Below, one piece after another: positions 53,872 through 62,252 of a DNA stretch of 64,000 bases. This stretch comes from Dehalococcoidia bacterium (lineage in GTDB: Bacteria > Chloroflexota > Dehalococcoidia > Dehalococcoidales > RBG-16-60-22): contig JAUXAC010000004.1 in the NCBI GenBank assembly GCA_030615035.1, forward strand, positions 26,685-90,684, read 5' to 3'. The stretch's first letter is position 1. Each line of letters begins with the position of its first letter. Both the position numbers and the translations under genes were made by a program. Under the pieces are notes generated by a model. The model did not search any database. It was given only the letters and a program-made list of their open reading frames with translations, and was not told the origin of the DNA.

Positions 53872-54185
53872 TCTACCTCACCCCCTGTGTCCCCCTCTCC
53901 TTCAAAGGAGAGGGGGAGGGTTTAGTTTTGAAGGGGTGAAACCCCTTCAATCTACCCCATCTAACTAAGGAGAGGGGGAGGATATTTAAAAGAGGGGCTA
54001 ACGCCCCTCTTAGACACCCCACATTATTAGCCCAGAGCTAGGAGAGTTCAAGAGAGGCGAAGCCTCTCTTACTTATAATTCCCCCTCCCTTGGTAAGGGA
54101 GGGGGATAAAGGGGGTGGGTTCATAAAATCATAAGAAATTGTCTATCACCCCCTTCAATCGACCCTTGATAAACAACCTGTGATA
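53872..54185. repeat. Interspersed palindromic repeat, composite copy
   Basis: Contains CTACCTCACCCCC, CCCCCTCTCCTTCAAAGGAGAGGGGG, GAAGGGGTGAAACCCCTTC, GAGGGGCTAACGCCCCTC, AGAGAGGCGAAGCCTCTCTT and the terminus GATAAACAACCTG. It fills the 340-base gap between ruvB and queH. Confidence 0.85.
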
Positions 54186-54203
54186 AAGCTAAGATTGTAA
54201 ATA

Positions 54204-54746
54204 ATGAACTCCATTTTAATTCACTGCTGCTGTGCCCACTGCACCGCCTATAGTGCTGACTACTGGCGACAGCAGGGGTATGAGGTCAGCGCCTTCTGGT
54301 ATAACCCCAATATTCACCCCTATATGGAGCACCAGCACCGCTTGGAAGCAATGAAATCCCTGGCGCAAAATATAGACCTGCCACTGATTGTTGCCGAGGG
54401 TTATGACATGATTGAATACTTCCGCCAGGTGGTAGGGCATGAATCCCAACGCTGCCAGTACTGCTTCCGGCTACGCCTGTCAAAAACGGTAGAAATTGCC
54501 CACCAGATGAGCTTCGATGCTTTCACCACCACCCTGCTCATCAGCCCCGACCAGAAGCATGACCTGCTCCGCGAGGTCGGTGATGAGCTGGCCAAGGAAA
54601 AGGACATAGAATTCCTGTATGCCGACCTCAGGAAGCGCTACTCAGACAGCCGCCACCTGACCAAGCCACTAAATCTCTACCGCCAGCAATACTGCGGCTG
54701 CATTTACAGCGAGTGGGAACGCCATGCCGATATAAAGATAGAATGA
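54204..54746 (+). CDS. queH: Epoxyqueuosine reductase QueH
   Basis: 180 residues; reduces epoxyqueuosine in tRNA to queuosine, the QueG-independent enzyme. Cys motifs: LIHCCCAHCTAY at the N-terminus, RCQYCFRLRL in the middle, and QQYCGCIYSEWER near the C-terminus, which ligate an Fe-S cluster and form the redox site. Typical length. The start ATG 54204 has a purine-poor upstream region. The stop overlaps the following nuclease gene (ATGA). No other queuosine gene is near; perhaps it works on salvaged precursor. Confidence 0.9.
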   Translation: MNSILIHCCCAHCTAYSADYWRQQGYEVSAFWYNPNIHPYMEHQHRLEAMKSLAQNIDLPLIVAEGYDMIEYFRQVVGHESQRCQYCFRLRLSKTVEIAHQMSFDAFTTTLLISPDQKHDLLREVGDELAKEKDIEFLYADLRKRYSDSRHLTKPLNLYRQQYCGCIYSEWERHADIKIE

Positions 54747-55189
54747 GCAGTAAAATCTGGCTTTCAGCTATTATCCTCTTTATCTGGCTACTCAGCGGAT
54801 GTATTTCGCCGCCGGAGACAGCAAAGGTTACCCAAGTTATTGATGGCGACACCATCATCATAGAAGGCAATTACCGGGTAAGGTATATCGGCATTGATAC
54901 TCCGGAAGTTTATCCCGAAGTGGAAGAGTACGGCATTGAAGCCTGGGAGGCTAACCGTCGTCTGGTGGAGGGTAAAGAGGTTCGTCTGGAGCGAGATGCA
55001 ACCGAGACAGATAAATATAATAGGCTGCTGCGCTACGTTTACGTGGACGATGTATTTGTCAATGCCGAGCTGGTAAGACAGGGACTGGCTGAGGCTAAGT
55101 CCTACCCGCCCGACACCAAATACCAGGACTATCTGGAGGAACTGGAGGCAGAAGCCAGACTGGCGAGCAGGGGGATGTGGGCAAAATAA
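54743..55189 (+). CDS. Lipoprotein thermonuclease (SNase-like)
   Basis: 148 residues from ATG 54743, which overlaps the queH stop; a start ten codons earlier is less likely. A signal peptide with lipobox LLSGC (Cys near residue 18) predicts a membrane-anchored lipoprotein. The staphylococcal-nuclease core follows: VIDGDTIII, RYIGIDTPE (catalytic Asp/Glu region), LERDATETDKYNRLLRYVYVDD (catalytic Arg, Glu), and the terminal helix EAEARLASRGMWA. It would cut extracellular DNA or RNA for nutrition or defence. Confidence 0.88.
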   Translation: MSSKIWLSAIILFIWLLSGCISPPETAKVTQVIDGDTIIIEGNYRVRYIGIDTPEVYPEVEEYGIEAWEANRRLVEGKEVRLERDATETDKYNRLLRYVYVDDVFVNAELVRQGLAEAKSYPPDTKYQDYLEELEAEARLASRGMWAK

Positions 55190-55191
55190 TA

Positions 55192-55213
55192 GGGAGCCTC
55201 GTTTGAGGCTCCC
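55192..55213 (+). terminator. Hairpin after nuclease gene
   Basis: A GGGAGCCTC-GTTT-GAGGCTCCC perfect 9-bp stem begins 3 bases after the stop codon. No T-run follows, so it may be an attenuator or 3' stabiliser rather than a full terminator. Confidence 0.6.
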
Positions 55214-55270
55214 TCCAACCGGTATTTATGATAGGGTAATTTATTCAGCCAGCCAAGGTGGTCCCAGCGG

Positions 55271-55762
55271 CTACCATGCCCCACGGGCGCCACGAAATGC
55301 ACGCTGCCTCATCTGCTGCAACGGCTGCTGCCCATCCTGGCATAGTCCTGAACCGATTTGGGCACGCACTGCCAGCCGGTTACCTAGCATGCAGTCGGCA
55401 CGTGGACCCATAAAACGGGAGGCATGCCGAAACAGACCCTGGTCCAGAACGTCGGGTTTCTGCGCCCACCATTCCTTGAGTTCGCCAGCCTCTTCCTGAG
55501 TAATGAGCTCTTCTTCTACAGCTTTATCCAGCGCATTAAGAAAAACCTCTTCCCTCATCTCCTGCCGTGCCTGCCCAAAGGCATCTATCAGGTCTTCCTC
55601 GGGGATGTCCAGGATTTCAGCGACCCTGGCTAGAAGGCCATTTGACTCAACCGGTGGTGCGGGCTCTTCCTCCTCCTGTGCCATCGCTATCGCTGTGCCA
55701 CCCACGGTCAGCAGGAGCACAGCCACCAGAACCGAGACCAGGACTTTCATTCTTTTGGACAT
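55271..55762 (-). CDS. Secreted protein of unknown function (163 aa)
   Basis: A signal peptide (VLVSVLVAVLLLTVGGTAIAMAQ) is followed by an acidic linker, a helical domain (ARVAEILDIPEEDLIDAFGQARQEM...ALDKAVEEELITQEEAGELKEWW), and a C-terminal Gln/Arg/Gly-rich part. Similar signal-bearing proteins with repeated EEL/EEA helices are common in Dehalococcoidia-like genomes, from memory, but no function is known. It lies downstream of the ECF sigma/anti-sigma pair and its upstream region carries the same TTCGTTATA motif as theirs, so it may be under that sigma's control. Confidence 0.65.
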   Translation of the reverse strand: MSKRMKVLVSVLVAVLLLTVGGTAIAMAQEEEEPAPPVESNGLLARVAEILDIPEEDLIDAFGQARQEMREEVFLNALDKAVEEELITQEEAGELKEWWAQKPDVLDQGLFRHASRFMGPRADCMLGNRLAVRAQIGSGLCQDGQQPLQQMRQRAFRGARGAW

Positions 55763-55797
55763 TGTGTTTCGCCTCCTTTCAAATATTCACTACTTAT

Positions 55798-55806
55798 ATA
55801 ACGAAA
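55798..55806 (-). promoter_or_regulatory. Candidate ECF-type -10 upstream of the secreted protein
   Basis: Minus strand TTCGTTATA, with TAAC 16 bases upstream of its CGTT, about 40 bases ahead of the start codon. The same TTCGTTATA occurs at 57458-57466 before the ECF sigma gene. Confidence 0.4.
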
Positions 55807-55892
55807 AAGTCGCCACTTGGTTAGTGTCGACTTAGAGATATTTTGAAAATTCTTGCAGCAGGCAGGGCTAATAAGTTAGTAATACAAGGATA

Positions 55893-56882
55893 TTAGTCAT
55901 TCTCTCTCTTATTCTCTCTCTTTCTTTCTCTTTCTCCCTCATCTTCTCCCTCATCTTCTCCCTCATCCTCTCTCTCATTGAGAGCTTTGAGGGTTTTCTC
56001 ATATTCAGCATCTAACTCCATAATTATGCGTAGTAATTCTGGTCTAGCTGATTCTGGCACCCTCTCCAGCAAGGCGTGGAGAGCCGCTGGATGCTTTACC
56101 GCACAACGAGCCACCACTATCTTTAATTTAGCTCGTCTATCAAGCTTAACTTGTCCAGGTGGTACTGGCGCCACTTCCACAGCTGGTGGCGCTGGAGCCA
56201 TAACCACACCGGCTTCTTTCTCTGGAGGTTCTTCGGCTACGGGTGGTGCCGGCACTTCTTCAGGCACTGCCTCTGGGGTTGGTGCCAGCACTTCTTCTGG
56301 CACTGCCTCAGGTGCAGCCAGATTAGCCGCCATTACCAAACAAGTGTTTAATCGCTGGGCAGTCCGTTCCACGTGCTTCATCTTACCCTTATCAGCCATC
56401 CTGATTATCTCTTCCACCCTCTTGTCCACCAGCTTAACGTATAGCTCTGCCTTGCCCAGAGCCGAGGGGGTTAGTGTCAATCGCACCGTCTCTGTTGCCA
56501 GCTTCACCGGATACAGAGGCTCATCAGGCATACTGTTGCCCGCGGCTGCCACAGTACCACCGCTTGCCAGCAGGAAGACGAGGAGGACAATTACCGCAGT
56601 TGCCCACCGTGGCTGCCAGCCGAAGAAAAAGGGGCGACGCTCTCTCTTTTCTTCCATTTCCTGAAGAGCCGAGCGCAACTGGTATCTGGCTCTCTCTCTG
56701 AATTCAGGGCGAGGTTTGATGTCTGACGCCCTTTTAGTAAGCAAAGCTGTCTGGAGCAGTGGCTCGAGTTCAGCGGACTGCTCAGGATAGCTTTCCAGGC
56801 ACTGCTCTATAGTCTCACCCCTAGTGAGTATTCGCTCCAGACATTCATCCAAAATGTTATCGAATTCTTTGTCTTTCATCAT
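55893..56882 (-). CDS. DUF5667-type membrane anti-sigma-like protein
   Basis: 329 residues. The N-terminal cytoplasmic region (DNILDECLERILTRGETIEQCLESYPEQSAELEPLL) resembles helical anti-sigma/anti-sigma-like domains. One membrane helix at about residues 93-112 (ATAVIVLLVFLLASGGTVAA) follows, then a DUF5667-like extracytoplasmic domain (DEPLYPVKLATETVRLTLTP...). A Pro/Ala/Val-rich linker and a low-complexity Glu/Asp/Arg tail (EDEGEDEGEDEGERERK) end it. It starts 1 base after the ECF sigma stop region, the usual order for a sigma and its membrane anti-sigma. Confidence 0.78.
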   Translation of the reverse strand: MMKDKEFDNILDECLERILTRGETIEQCLESYPEQSAELEPLLQTALLTKRASDIKPRPEFRERARYQLRSALQEMEEKRERRPFFFGWQPRWATAVIVLLVFLLASGGTVAAAGNSMPDEPLYPVKLATETVRLTLTPSALGKAELYVKLVDKRVEEIIRMADKGKMKHVERTAQRLNTCLVMAANLAAPEAVPEEVLAPTPEAVPEEVPAPPVAEEPPEKEAGVVMAPAPPAVEVAPVPPGQVKLDRRAKLKIVVARCAVKHPAALHALLERVPESARPELLRIIMELDAEYEKTLKALNEREDEGEDEGEDEGERERKRENKREND

Positions 56883-56883
56883 C

Positions 56884-57417
56884 TCATCCTGCGGACAGTA
56901 CTTTACGTAGAGACACTATTGCGCTGTGCTGCAATGCCTTTACTGCTCCCTCACTTTTGCCCATAACCCTGGCTACCTGGGCAACAGATAGCTCGCCGGC
57001 AAAGCGAAGGGAAATCACCTCCCGCTGTGCCTTAGTCAGCCTTTTCGCTGCCGAAACCAGGTGCTCAATATCTAGATTGCGCTCTACCTCCAGTCTCAGG
57101 TCGCTACTGTCACTTGCCAGCGACTCGTTAAGGGGAACGGTGACACGCTTTGACTTCTTTCTCAGATAGTCAACCACCTGGTTATGGGCAATGCGAAACA
57201 GCCAAGCGGAAAAGGGTGCTCCCCTGTGCTTAAAGGAAGCGATAGATTTAAAGGCACTGAGAAAGACCTGCTGCGTCATATCCTCTGCCTCTGTTTTTTC
57301 TCCTATTTTGAGAACTATATAACGATAAATCCTATCGAAGTTCTCCTCATATATTTGAGTTAAAGCCGTCTGGTCGTGCTGTTGCGCCCGCCGGACGAGA
57401 CCTTCCTCATCTTGCAC
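56884..57417 (-). CDS. ECF RNA polymerase sigma factor
   Basis: 177 residues. Region 2: FDRIYRYIVLKIGEKTEAEDMTQQVFLSAFKSI and AWLFRIAHNQVVDYLRKK; region 4: LTKAQREVISLRFAGELSVAQVARVMGKSEGAVKALQHSAIVSLRKVL with the helix-turn-helix. No region 3, as expected for ECF. GTG start at 57415-57417 (GGGAG upstream). It is followed immediately by the membrane anti-sigma-like gene; together they form a signal-transduction unit. The -10 region TTCGTTATACT upstream could be its own target. Confidence 0.88.
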   Translation of the reverse strand: MQDEEGLVRRAQQHDQTALTQIYEENFDRIYRYIVLKIGEKTEAEDMTQQVFLSAFKSIASFKHRGAPFSAWLFRIAHNQVVDYLRKKSKRVTVPLNESLASDSSDLRLEVERNLDIEHLVSAAKRLTKAQREVISLRFAGELSVAQVARVMGKSEGAVKALQHSAIVSLRKVLSAG

Positions 57418-57507
57418 CTGACAACTCCCTAATTATGGTGTTACCCTGTGCATAAAGTATAACGAATGAAACAGTGAAAAGATAGCTTCTCAATCTAAAT
57501 CAACTAG

Positions 57508-57835
57508 AGCTTGTTTAGCAACCTGTCTCCCTGAGCTCCTTTGCTCTTAGGATATATGATGACCTCACCCCCTTTGTCCCCCTCTCCTTGATAAGGAGAG
57601 GGGGATTTATTTATAAAAGAGGGGCTGCGCCCCTCTTAAACACCCTCAAATTGGAAGGACGGACTGGCGCCCCTCTTAAACATATAGTGGGATGCTCTTT
57701 TGATGAGGATGGGTAGGAGAGGGGCTAAAGGATAGTCACAGATGGACAAAGCTTCCAAATATGCTCAAGGGGAGTTTTAGAGGATGGGGTTACTAAAAGT
57801 TAAATAGGGTGAGGTTTATAATAAACAATCTGAGT
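57508..57835. repeat. Interspersed palindromic repeat, complete copy
   Basis: Left end GAGCTTGTTTAGCAACCTGTC, right end AGGGTGAGGTTTATAATAAACAATC. Inside are CCCCCTCTCCTTGATAAGGAGAGGGGG, GAGGGGCTGCGCCCCTC and GGCGCCCCTCTTAAACA. The rest of the gap up to rimI (57836-57933) is AT-rich and probably carries the rimI promoter; no gene is seen. Confidence 0.85.
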
Positions 57836-57933
57836 GAACAATATGCCAGTATGAAATGGAATGTGTTACAATTAAAACAAATAGCATCCCCACAATAGTT
57901 TAAAATTAAGACTTTCTTCACGGAGATAAAGCC

Positions 57934-58584
57934 TTGCCCTATTATGTGCGCCCGATGCGCAAGGAAGACATTGCTCAGGTCAACAAGATTGACCGCGAAG
58001 CCTTTCCCACCCAGTGGGGGTCACCTAACTATCGGCGTGAGCTGCAAAATCGGTTAGCCCGCTACATTGTAGTCTGCGATGAAAGTAAAACGATTGAAGA
58101 GCCCGAGGCGAAAATTTCCCCAGAGAAAGGTATCTCCAGGCTAGTATCCGGGGTAAGATGGTGGCTGAGCCATCATCGTTTCTTCGGCAACAAATTACGC
58201 CCGTCAAGCAGTCAATACATCCTTGGTTTTGCTGGTATCTGGGCTGTGGCTGATGAAGTCCACCTTACCAATATTGCCGTGCGGAAACAATATCAGCGCC
58301 AAGGGATAGGTGAGTGGCTACTCATATCAATGATAGACCTGGCTATAGAGCTAAAAGCTAATACCATGACCTTGGAGGTGCGCGCCTCCAACACTCCCGC
58401 CCAGAGTCTCTATTACAAATATGGCTTCAATCAGGTAGGCGTACGCCGTGGCTATTACAGCGATAACAGGGAAGATGGTTCAATAATGTCCACGGAAAGC
58501 ATCACCTCAGCGTCATTTCAGGCACGCCTTCAGAAGTTAAAGCAGGCTCACTTCAGAAAATACGGGATAGGCAATAATTGGTGA
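57934..58584 (+). CDS. rimI: RimI-type N-acetyltransferase with insertion
   Basis: 216 residues from TTG 57934 (GGAG upstream). GNAT fold; acetyl-CoA loop QYQRQGIGEWLL and the C-terminal VRASNTPAQSLYYKYGFNQVGVRRGYYSDN (RimI signature). RimI acetylates ribosomal protein S18 or other N-termini. About 45 residues between the second and third beta-strands (residues about 50-95) are extra compared with the usual 150-residue enzyme and contain WWLSHHRFFGNK, which might contact a partner. No tsaB/tsaD neighbour is seen. Confidence 0.82.
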   Translation: MPYYVRPMRKEDIAQVNKIDREAFPTQWGSPNYRRELQNRLARYIVVCDESKTIEEPEAKISPEKGISRLVSGVRWWLSHHRFFGNKLRPSSSQYILGFAGIWAVADEVHLTNIAVRKQYQRQGIGEWLLISMIDLAIELKANTMTLEVRASNTPAQSLYYKYGFNQVGVRRGYYSDNREDGSIMSTESITSASFQARLQKLKQAHFRKYGIGNNW

Positions 58585-58612
58585 CCTCACCCCCTTTGTC
58601 CCCCTCTCCTTG
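58582..58612. repeat. Repeat-family terminal fragment
   Basis: GGTGACCTCACCCCCTTTGTCCCCCTCTCCTTG, one terminus with a truncated palindrome. It begins inside the rimI stop region (TGG TGA), so the terminus supplies the stop of rimI. Confidence 0.6.
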
Positions 58613-58698
58613 TTCCTTATATACCCACTCTTTACCACAGGGGGATGAAGTGCTAGAATTAAAAAAATCGAGGGACCAGCGGCAAAGGAGGACAGGAT

Positions 58699-59460
58699 AT
58701 GTCGGGGCATTCCAAATGGTCATCAATCAAACATCAGAAGGGGGTGGCGGATGCGAGGCGGGGTCAACTTTTCACCAAATTGACCCGAGAGATTATAGTA
58801 GCCGTGCGTGAGGGAGGCAATAAACCCGAGTCAAACTTCCGGCTGCGGCTGGCAATACAGAAAGCCCGCGATAATAATATGCCGCTGGACAACATAGAAA
58901 GGTCAATCAAGAAGGGCAGCGGTGAACTTGAAGGAGTCAGCCTGACCGAGCTGGTTCTTGAGGGGTATGGACCCAACGGCACGGCTATTCTGGTGAACGC
59001 GCTGAGTGATAACCGCAATCGGACCATCCAGGATGTAAGAAACATATTTTCCCGTCACAACAGCAGCTTGGGGGAAAGTGGCTGTGTCGCCTGGCTTTTC
59101 GACTCAAAAGGACTAATCAGGGTAAAGACGGATAACCTGGACGCTGACGATCTGGCGCTGAACGCCATTGATGCCGGCGCCGATGATGTCAAGGTGGAGA
59201 GCGGCTATGTGGAGGTCTATACCAAGCCGGAGGAGCTTGAGATGGTCAGGTCAGCGCTGGAAGAGAAAAATATAACCATTGACTCTGCCGAGCTAGCCAT
59301 GATGCCGAAGACTGTAGTCCAACTTGACGATAAAGCGGCACTGCAAACACTAAGACTGCTGGACAAATTAGAGGAACTGGACGAAGTGCAGCACGTTTCC
59401 AGCAACGCCGACTTCCCCGATTCAGTAGTGGAAAAGTACCAGTTGCAGGTTTCGGGTTGA
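58699..59460 (+). CDS. yebC: YebC/PmpR family protein
   Basis: 253 residues; YebC-family translation/transcription factor, recently linked to relief of ribosome stalling at polyproline. N-terminus MSGHSKWSSIKHQKGVADARRG, then KARDNNMPLDNIERSIKKGSG, GYGPNGTAILVNALSDNRNRT, and AGADDVKVESGYVEVYT. AAAGGAGGACAGGAT lies upstream. First gene of yebC-ruvC-ruvA, a conserved bacterial arrangement. Confidence 0.93.
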   Translation: MSGHSKWSSIKHQKGVADARRGQLFTKLTREIIVAVREGGNKPESNFRLRLAIQKARDNNMPLDNIERSIKKGSGELEGVSLTELVLEGYGPNGTAILVNALSDNRNRTIQDVRNIFSRHNSSLGESGCVAWLFDSKGLIRVKTDNLDADDLALNAIDAGADDVKVESGYVEVYTKPEELEMVRSALEEKNITIDSAELAMMPKTVVQLDDKAALQTLRLLDKLEELDEVQHVSSNADFPDSVVEKYQLQVSG

Positions 59461-59486
59461 TTTTATGTCAACCTTTTATCAGTGAA

Positions 59487-59993
59487 ATGAAAGTTTTAGG
59501 GATTGACCCAGGCACAATAACCATGGGCTACGGATTGATAGAGAGCCAGGATGACGAGATAGCCCTGATTGACTGCGGAGCCCTGGTCGGTGCGGAGCGT
59601 TCCCCTATCGGGGAGCGTCTGAGCTATCTGTATAATGAACTTCTGAAAATTATCTCGCGCCAAAAACCCGATGTGGTAGCTGTGGAGCAGCCTTTTGTAG
59701 GCAAGAACGTGCGGTCGGCACTGGCAATAGGTAGAGCCCAAGCCATAGCGCTTCTGGCAGCCGCCGGTAAAGGCATCCCGACCTACGAATATACGCCGAC
59801 ACAGATAAAGCAGAGCGTTGCCAACTACGGAGCCAGCAGCAAGGAGCAGGTACAGGAGATGGTCAGACTCCAGCTCGGGCTGGCGGAAGTCCCACAGCCG
59901 AACGATGCGGCTGATGCCCTGGCGGTAGCCATCTGCCACCTGCGCGAGGCACACCTGAGCAATCTATTAGCCAGTCAGAAGGAGAGGCAATGA
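59487..59993 (+). CDS. ruvC: Holliday junction resolvase RuvC
   Basis: 168 residues from ATG 59487; ten upstream codons of the frame are excluded, since MKVLGIDPGTITMGYG is the normal start. Catalytic acidic residues: Asp in GIDPG, Glu in VVAVEQPFV, and Asp residues in PNDAADALAVAICH. It cuts Holliday junctions after branch migration by RuvAB. Overlaps ruvA by 4 bp (ATGA). ruvB is not in this operon but at 52.8 kb. Confidence 0.93.
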   Translation: MKVLGIDPGTITMGYGLIESQDDEIALIDCGALVGAERSPIGERLSYLYNELLKIISRQKPDVVAVEQPFVGKNVRSALAIGRAQAIALLAAAGKGIPTYEYTPTQIKQSVANYGASSKEQVQEMVRLQLGLAEVPQPNDAADALAVAICHLREAHLSNLLASQKERQ

Positions 59994-60574
59994 TATCCAG
60001 TCTGCACGGAAAAGTAGAGTCGCTGGGCAGCGATTTCGCAATCATAAATGTGGGCGGCATTGGCTTCCAGGTATATATGCCCACCTCCACCCTGAGCACG
60101 CTGGGGGCTATCGGCAAGGAGGTGCAGTTATATACCCACCTCCACCTCAGAGAGGACAACGCCACCCTTTACGGCTTTGGCTCGGCTGATGAGCTGACGC
60201 TCTTCCAGAGCCTGATTGGCGTCTCCGGACTGGGTCCCAAGCTGGCACTGGCGATGCTTTCCGGGATGAGAGTGGAGCAGCTGGTTACCGCCATCGCCAC
60301 TGGCAGCACCGACCTGCTGACGATAATCCCGGGGATAGGCAAAAAGGTGGCGAACCGCCTTATTCTGGAGCTAAAGGAGCAAATCGGCGCCGGCTGGATA
60401 ACCACCCCCGCCACCCAGCTAGTGCAGGAAAACGCCGATGTCTTAGCGGCACTGACGGCGCTGGGCTACTCAGCAGCGGAAGCCACCAAAGCCGTCGCCA
60501 CCCTGCCCACCACCTCCGACCTCAGCCTTGAGGAAAAGCTCAAACTGGCGCTGGGGTATTTCGGGGGGAAGTAG
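59990..60574 (+). CDS. ruvA: Holliday junction protein RuvA
   Basis: 194 residues. N-terminal OB fold (MISSLHGKVESLGSDFAIINVGGIGFQVYMP), two helix-hairpin-helix motifs (LIGVSGLGPKLALAMLSG and LTIIPGIGKKVANRLILELK), and the C-terminal domain III (DVLAALTALGYSAAEATKAV) that binds RuvB. Typical length. Starts inside the ruvC stop; next gene 48 bases downstream is unrelated and AT-rich. Confidence 0.93.
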   Translation: MISSLHGKVESLGSDFAIINVGGIGFQVYMPTSTLSTLGAIGKEVQLYTHLHLREDNATLYGFGSADELTLFQSLIGVSGLGPKLALAMLSGMRVEQLVTAIATGSTDLLTIIPGIGKKVANRLILELKEQIGAGWITTPATQLVQENADVLAALTALGYSAAEATKAVATLPTTSDLSLEEKLKLALGYFGGK

Positions 60575-60622
60575 GCAAGTTAGGAAAATGTTGGCAAACC
60601 ATAAACGCCGAGGGTAGAATAA

Positions 60623-62197
60623 GTGTACAAGCCTGTTAAAACAGAGGCTCAAACACTCAGACGATATGATCCGAATGTAATACTAGATGCAATTTCAAAA
60701 ACTAGTGTCTGGCGTAGAAAAGACGAGCAAAGCTTCGCCAAAGCCCTTGCTAAGGAAAACATAAATTACATAGCTGCGCTGAGAGACTGCCAATTGGCAT
60801 TTGTTGTAAAGCTAGTTCTATACTTTTATGATAAGCCACGACTCTATAAACGGCATTTTAACTGGAAAGTCCTACTACAAGCCTGTCGAGCACTAACCAA
60901 ACACCAAACCCCCTCTTCTTACCCTTTGAAATCCCCCGAAGATGTTGACAAAATTTATATCCGCATGGCTTACCAACAATTCCCTGATTTCTATAGCGAT
61001 GCTAATATTCTCGCTAGAACCCATCTGCTATTTAAAAGTTGTGCAAGGGCAATAGAAGCTAAAACTGGATTTGACATAGATACAGCATACACGGAGGCAA
61101 CTGGATTAACGTTAGATCAGTCATGGGATATTACTCTCGCACTATCCGGATTTCTCTTAACAAACGGCGGTGGCATTAAACTTGGACCTCTCAAAACCGA
61201 TAACCTAAACCAGAATATACCAAAACCAGCTCTAACCCAATTTGTCGATATGATCTCCTTAACCCCCGCAGAATTTAAGGAAAAAATGGGCTTACCACTA
61301 TATTGCGTAGACTCTTTTGAAACTTTCAACCCCAATCCACTAGTTAATTGGCCAATGATTAGACTTGAAAACAATAAGTGGGTGATTCCTATCTACCCTT
61401 ACTTATTTCGCCGCGGAACAGAACAAACCTTTTATGATGTTATTAGACATAAAGGTCGTGATTTTTCAGGTTTCTTTGGATATGTCTTTGAGGATTATGT
61501 TGATCGCATTCTTGCAGTATTGGAGCAAGACTATGAGATTTACCCCGAAATAAGCTACTTACATAGTAGCCAAAAACGTAACACTTGCGACAGAATTATA
61601 ATCAGGGATGGTAAAGCAGTTTTAATAGAATGCAAAACAAAAAGGCTAAGCCTAAAAACCAAATTTACTGCCGACGAGGAGCTATTTCGAAAGGATTTAA
61701 CAGATATCGGGAAAACCAATGATAGTGGTAACTTAGTACACGCAATTCGTCAACTACACCGAACTGAACAGGATATACGTTCAAATTGTCCGGGATTAGA
61801 AGAATTAAACCAAAAGATTAAAGGAGAAATGTATCCAATTGTACTAGTCTTAGATCCATATTATTTAGCTAACGGAAGGTACATTAAACGGATAATAACG
61901 GAGGAATTAGAAAAAGGCAATCCCACCATCAAAAATTATGCTTGGCAAATAACTGATGTGCGCGGGTTCGAGCTATTGTGTTCTTTAGCGCGTAGGGAGA
62001 CCTTCATTGGTTTAGTTGCAAAGAAATTCTCAACTCCAGAACTAGAAGTTCAGGATATGACTACATTTATAGAAAACTTCAAATCAAACAATAGGCAACT
62101 GACCAGAACTGATTTTGAACACCCAGCCCTCACTAAGGAACTGAATATTTTCTGGAAGGAGCTTGAATCTCGCTACGGAGCCAAATTCACAGATTAA
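60623..62197 (+). CDS. AT-rich PD-(D/E)XK nuclease-domain protein (possible defence gene)
   Basis: 524 residues from GTG 60623 (GAGGGTAG upstream). Residues 1-290 are mostly helical and unrecognised. GRDFSGFFGYVFEDYVDRIL (about 273-292) then precedes a nuclease signature: D323 in CDRIIIRDGK, E336 and K338 in VLIECKTK, spaced as in PD-(D/E)XK enzymes. A conserved-looking MYPIVLVLDPYYLANGRY and a helical C-terminus follow. Base composition is clearly more AT-rich than neighbours, suggesting acquisition. It stands alone between ruvA and uvrB, ends in a hairpin terminator, and has no methylase nearby. A restriction-like or phage-defence nuclease is the best guess. Confidence 0.7.
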   Translation: MYKPVKTEAQTLRRYDPNVILDAISKTSVWRRKDEQSFAKALAKENINYIAALRDCQLAFVVKLVLYFYDKPRLYKRHFNWKVLLQACRALTKHQTPSSYPLKSPEDVDKIYIRMAYQQFPDFYSDANILARTHLLFKSCARAIEAKTGFDIDTAYTEATGLTLDQSWDITLALSGFLLTNGGGIKLGPLKTDNLNQNIPKPALTQFVDMISLTPAEFKEKMGLPLYCVDSFETFNPNPLVNWPMIRLENNKWVIPIYPYLFRRGTEQTFYDVIRHKGRDFSGFFGYVFEDYVDRILAVLEQDYEIYPEISYLHSSQKRNTCDRIIIRDGKAVLIECKTKRLSLKTKFTADEELFRKDLTDIGKTNDSGNLVHAIRQLHRTEQDIRSNCPGLEELNQKIKGEMYPIVLVLDPYYLANGRYIKRIITEELEKGNPTIKNYAWQITDVRGFELLCSLARRETFIGLVAKKFSTPELEVQDMTTFIENFKSNNRQLTRTDFEHPALTKELNIFWKELESRYGAKFTD

Positions 62198-62228
62198 ATC
62201 GTAGCTTACAGAAATGAAGCAGAGTCCA

Positions 62229-62252
62229 AGAGAGGCGAAGCCTCTTTTTTTT
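62229..62252 (+). terminator. Terminator from repeat-family hairpin
   Basis: AGAGAGGC-GAA-GCCTCT stem followed by eight T (TTTTTTTT), 32 bases after the nuclease-like gene's stop. A strong intrinsic terminator. Confidence 0.85.
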
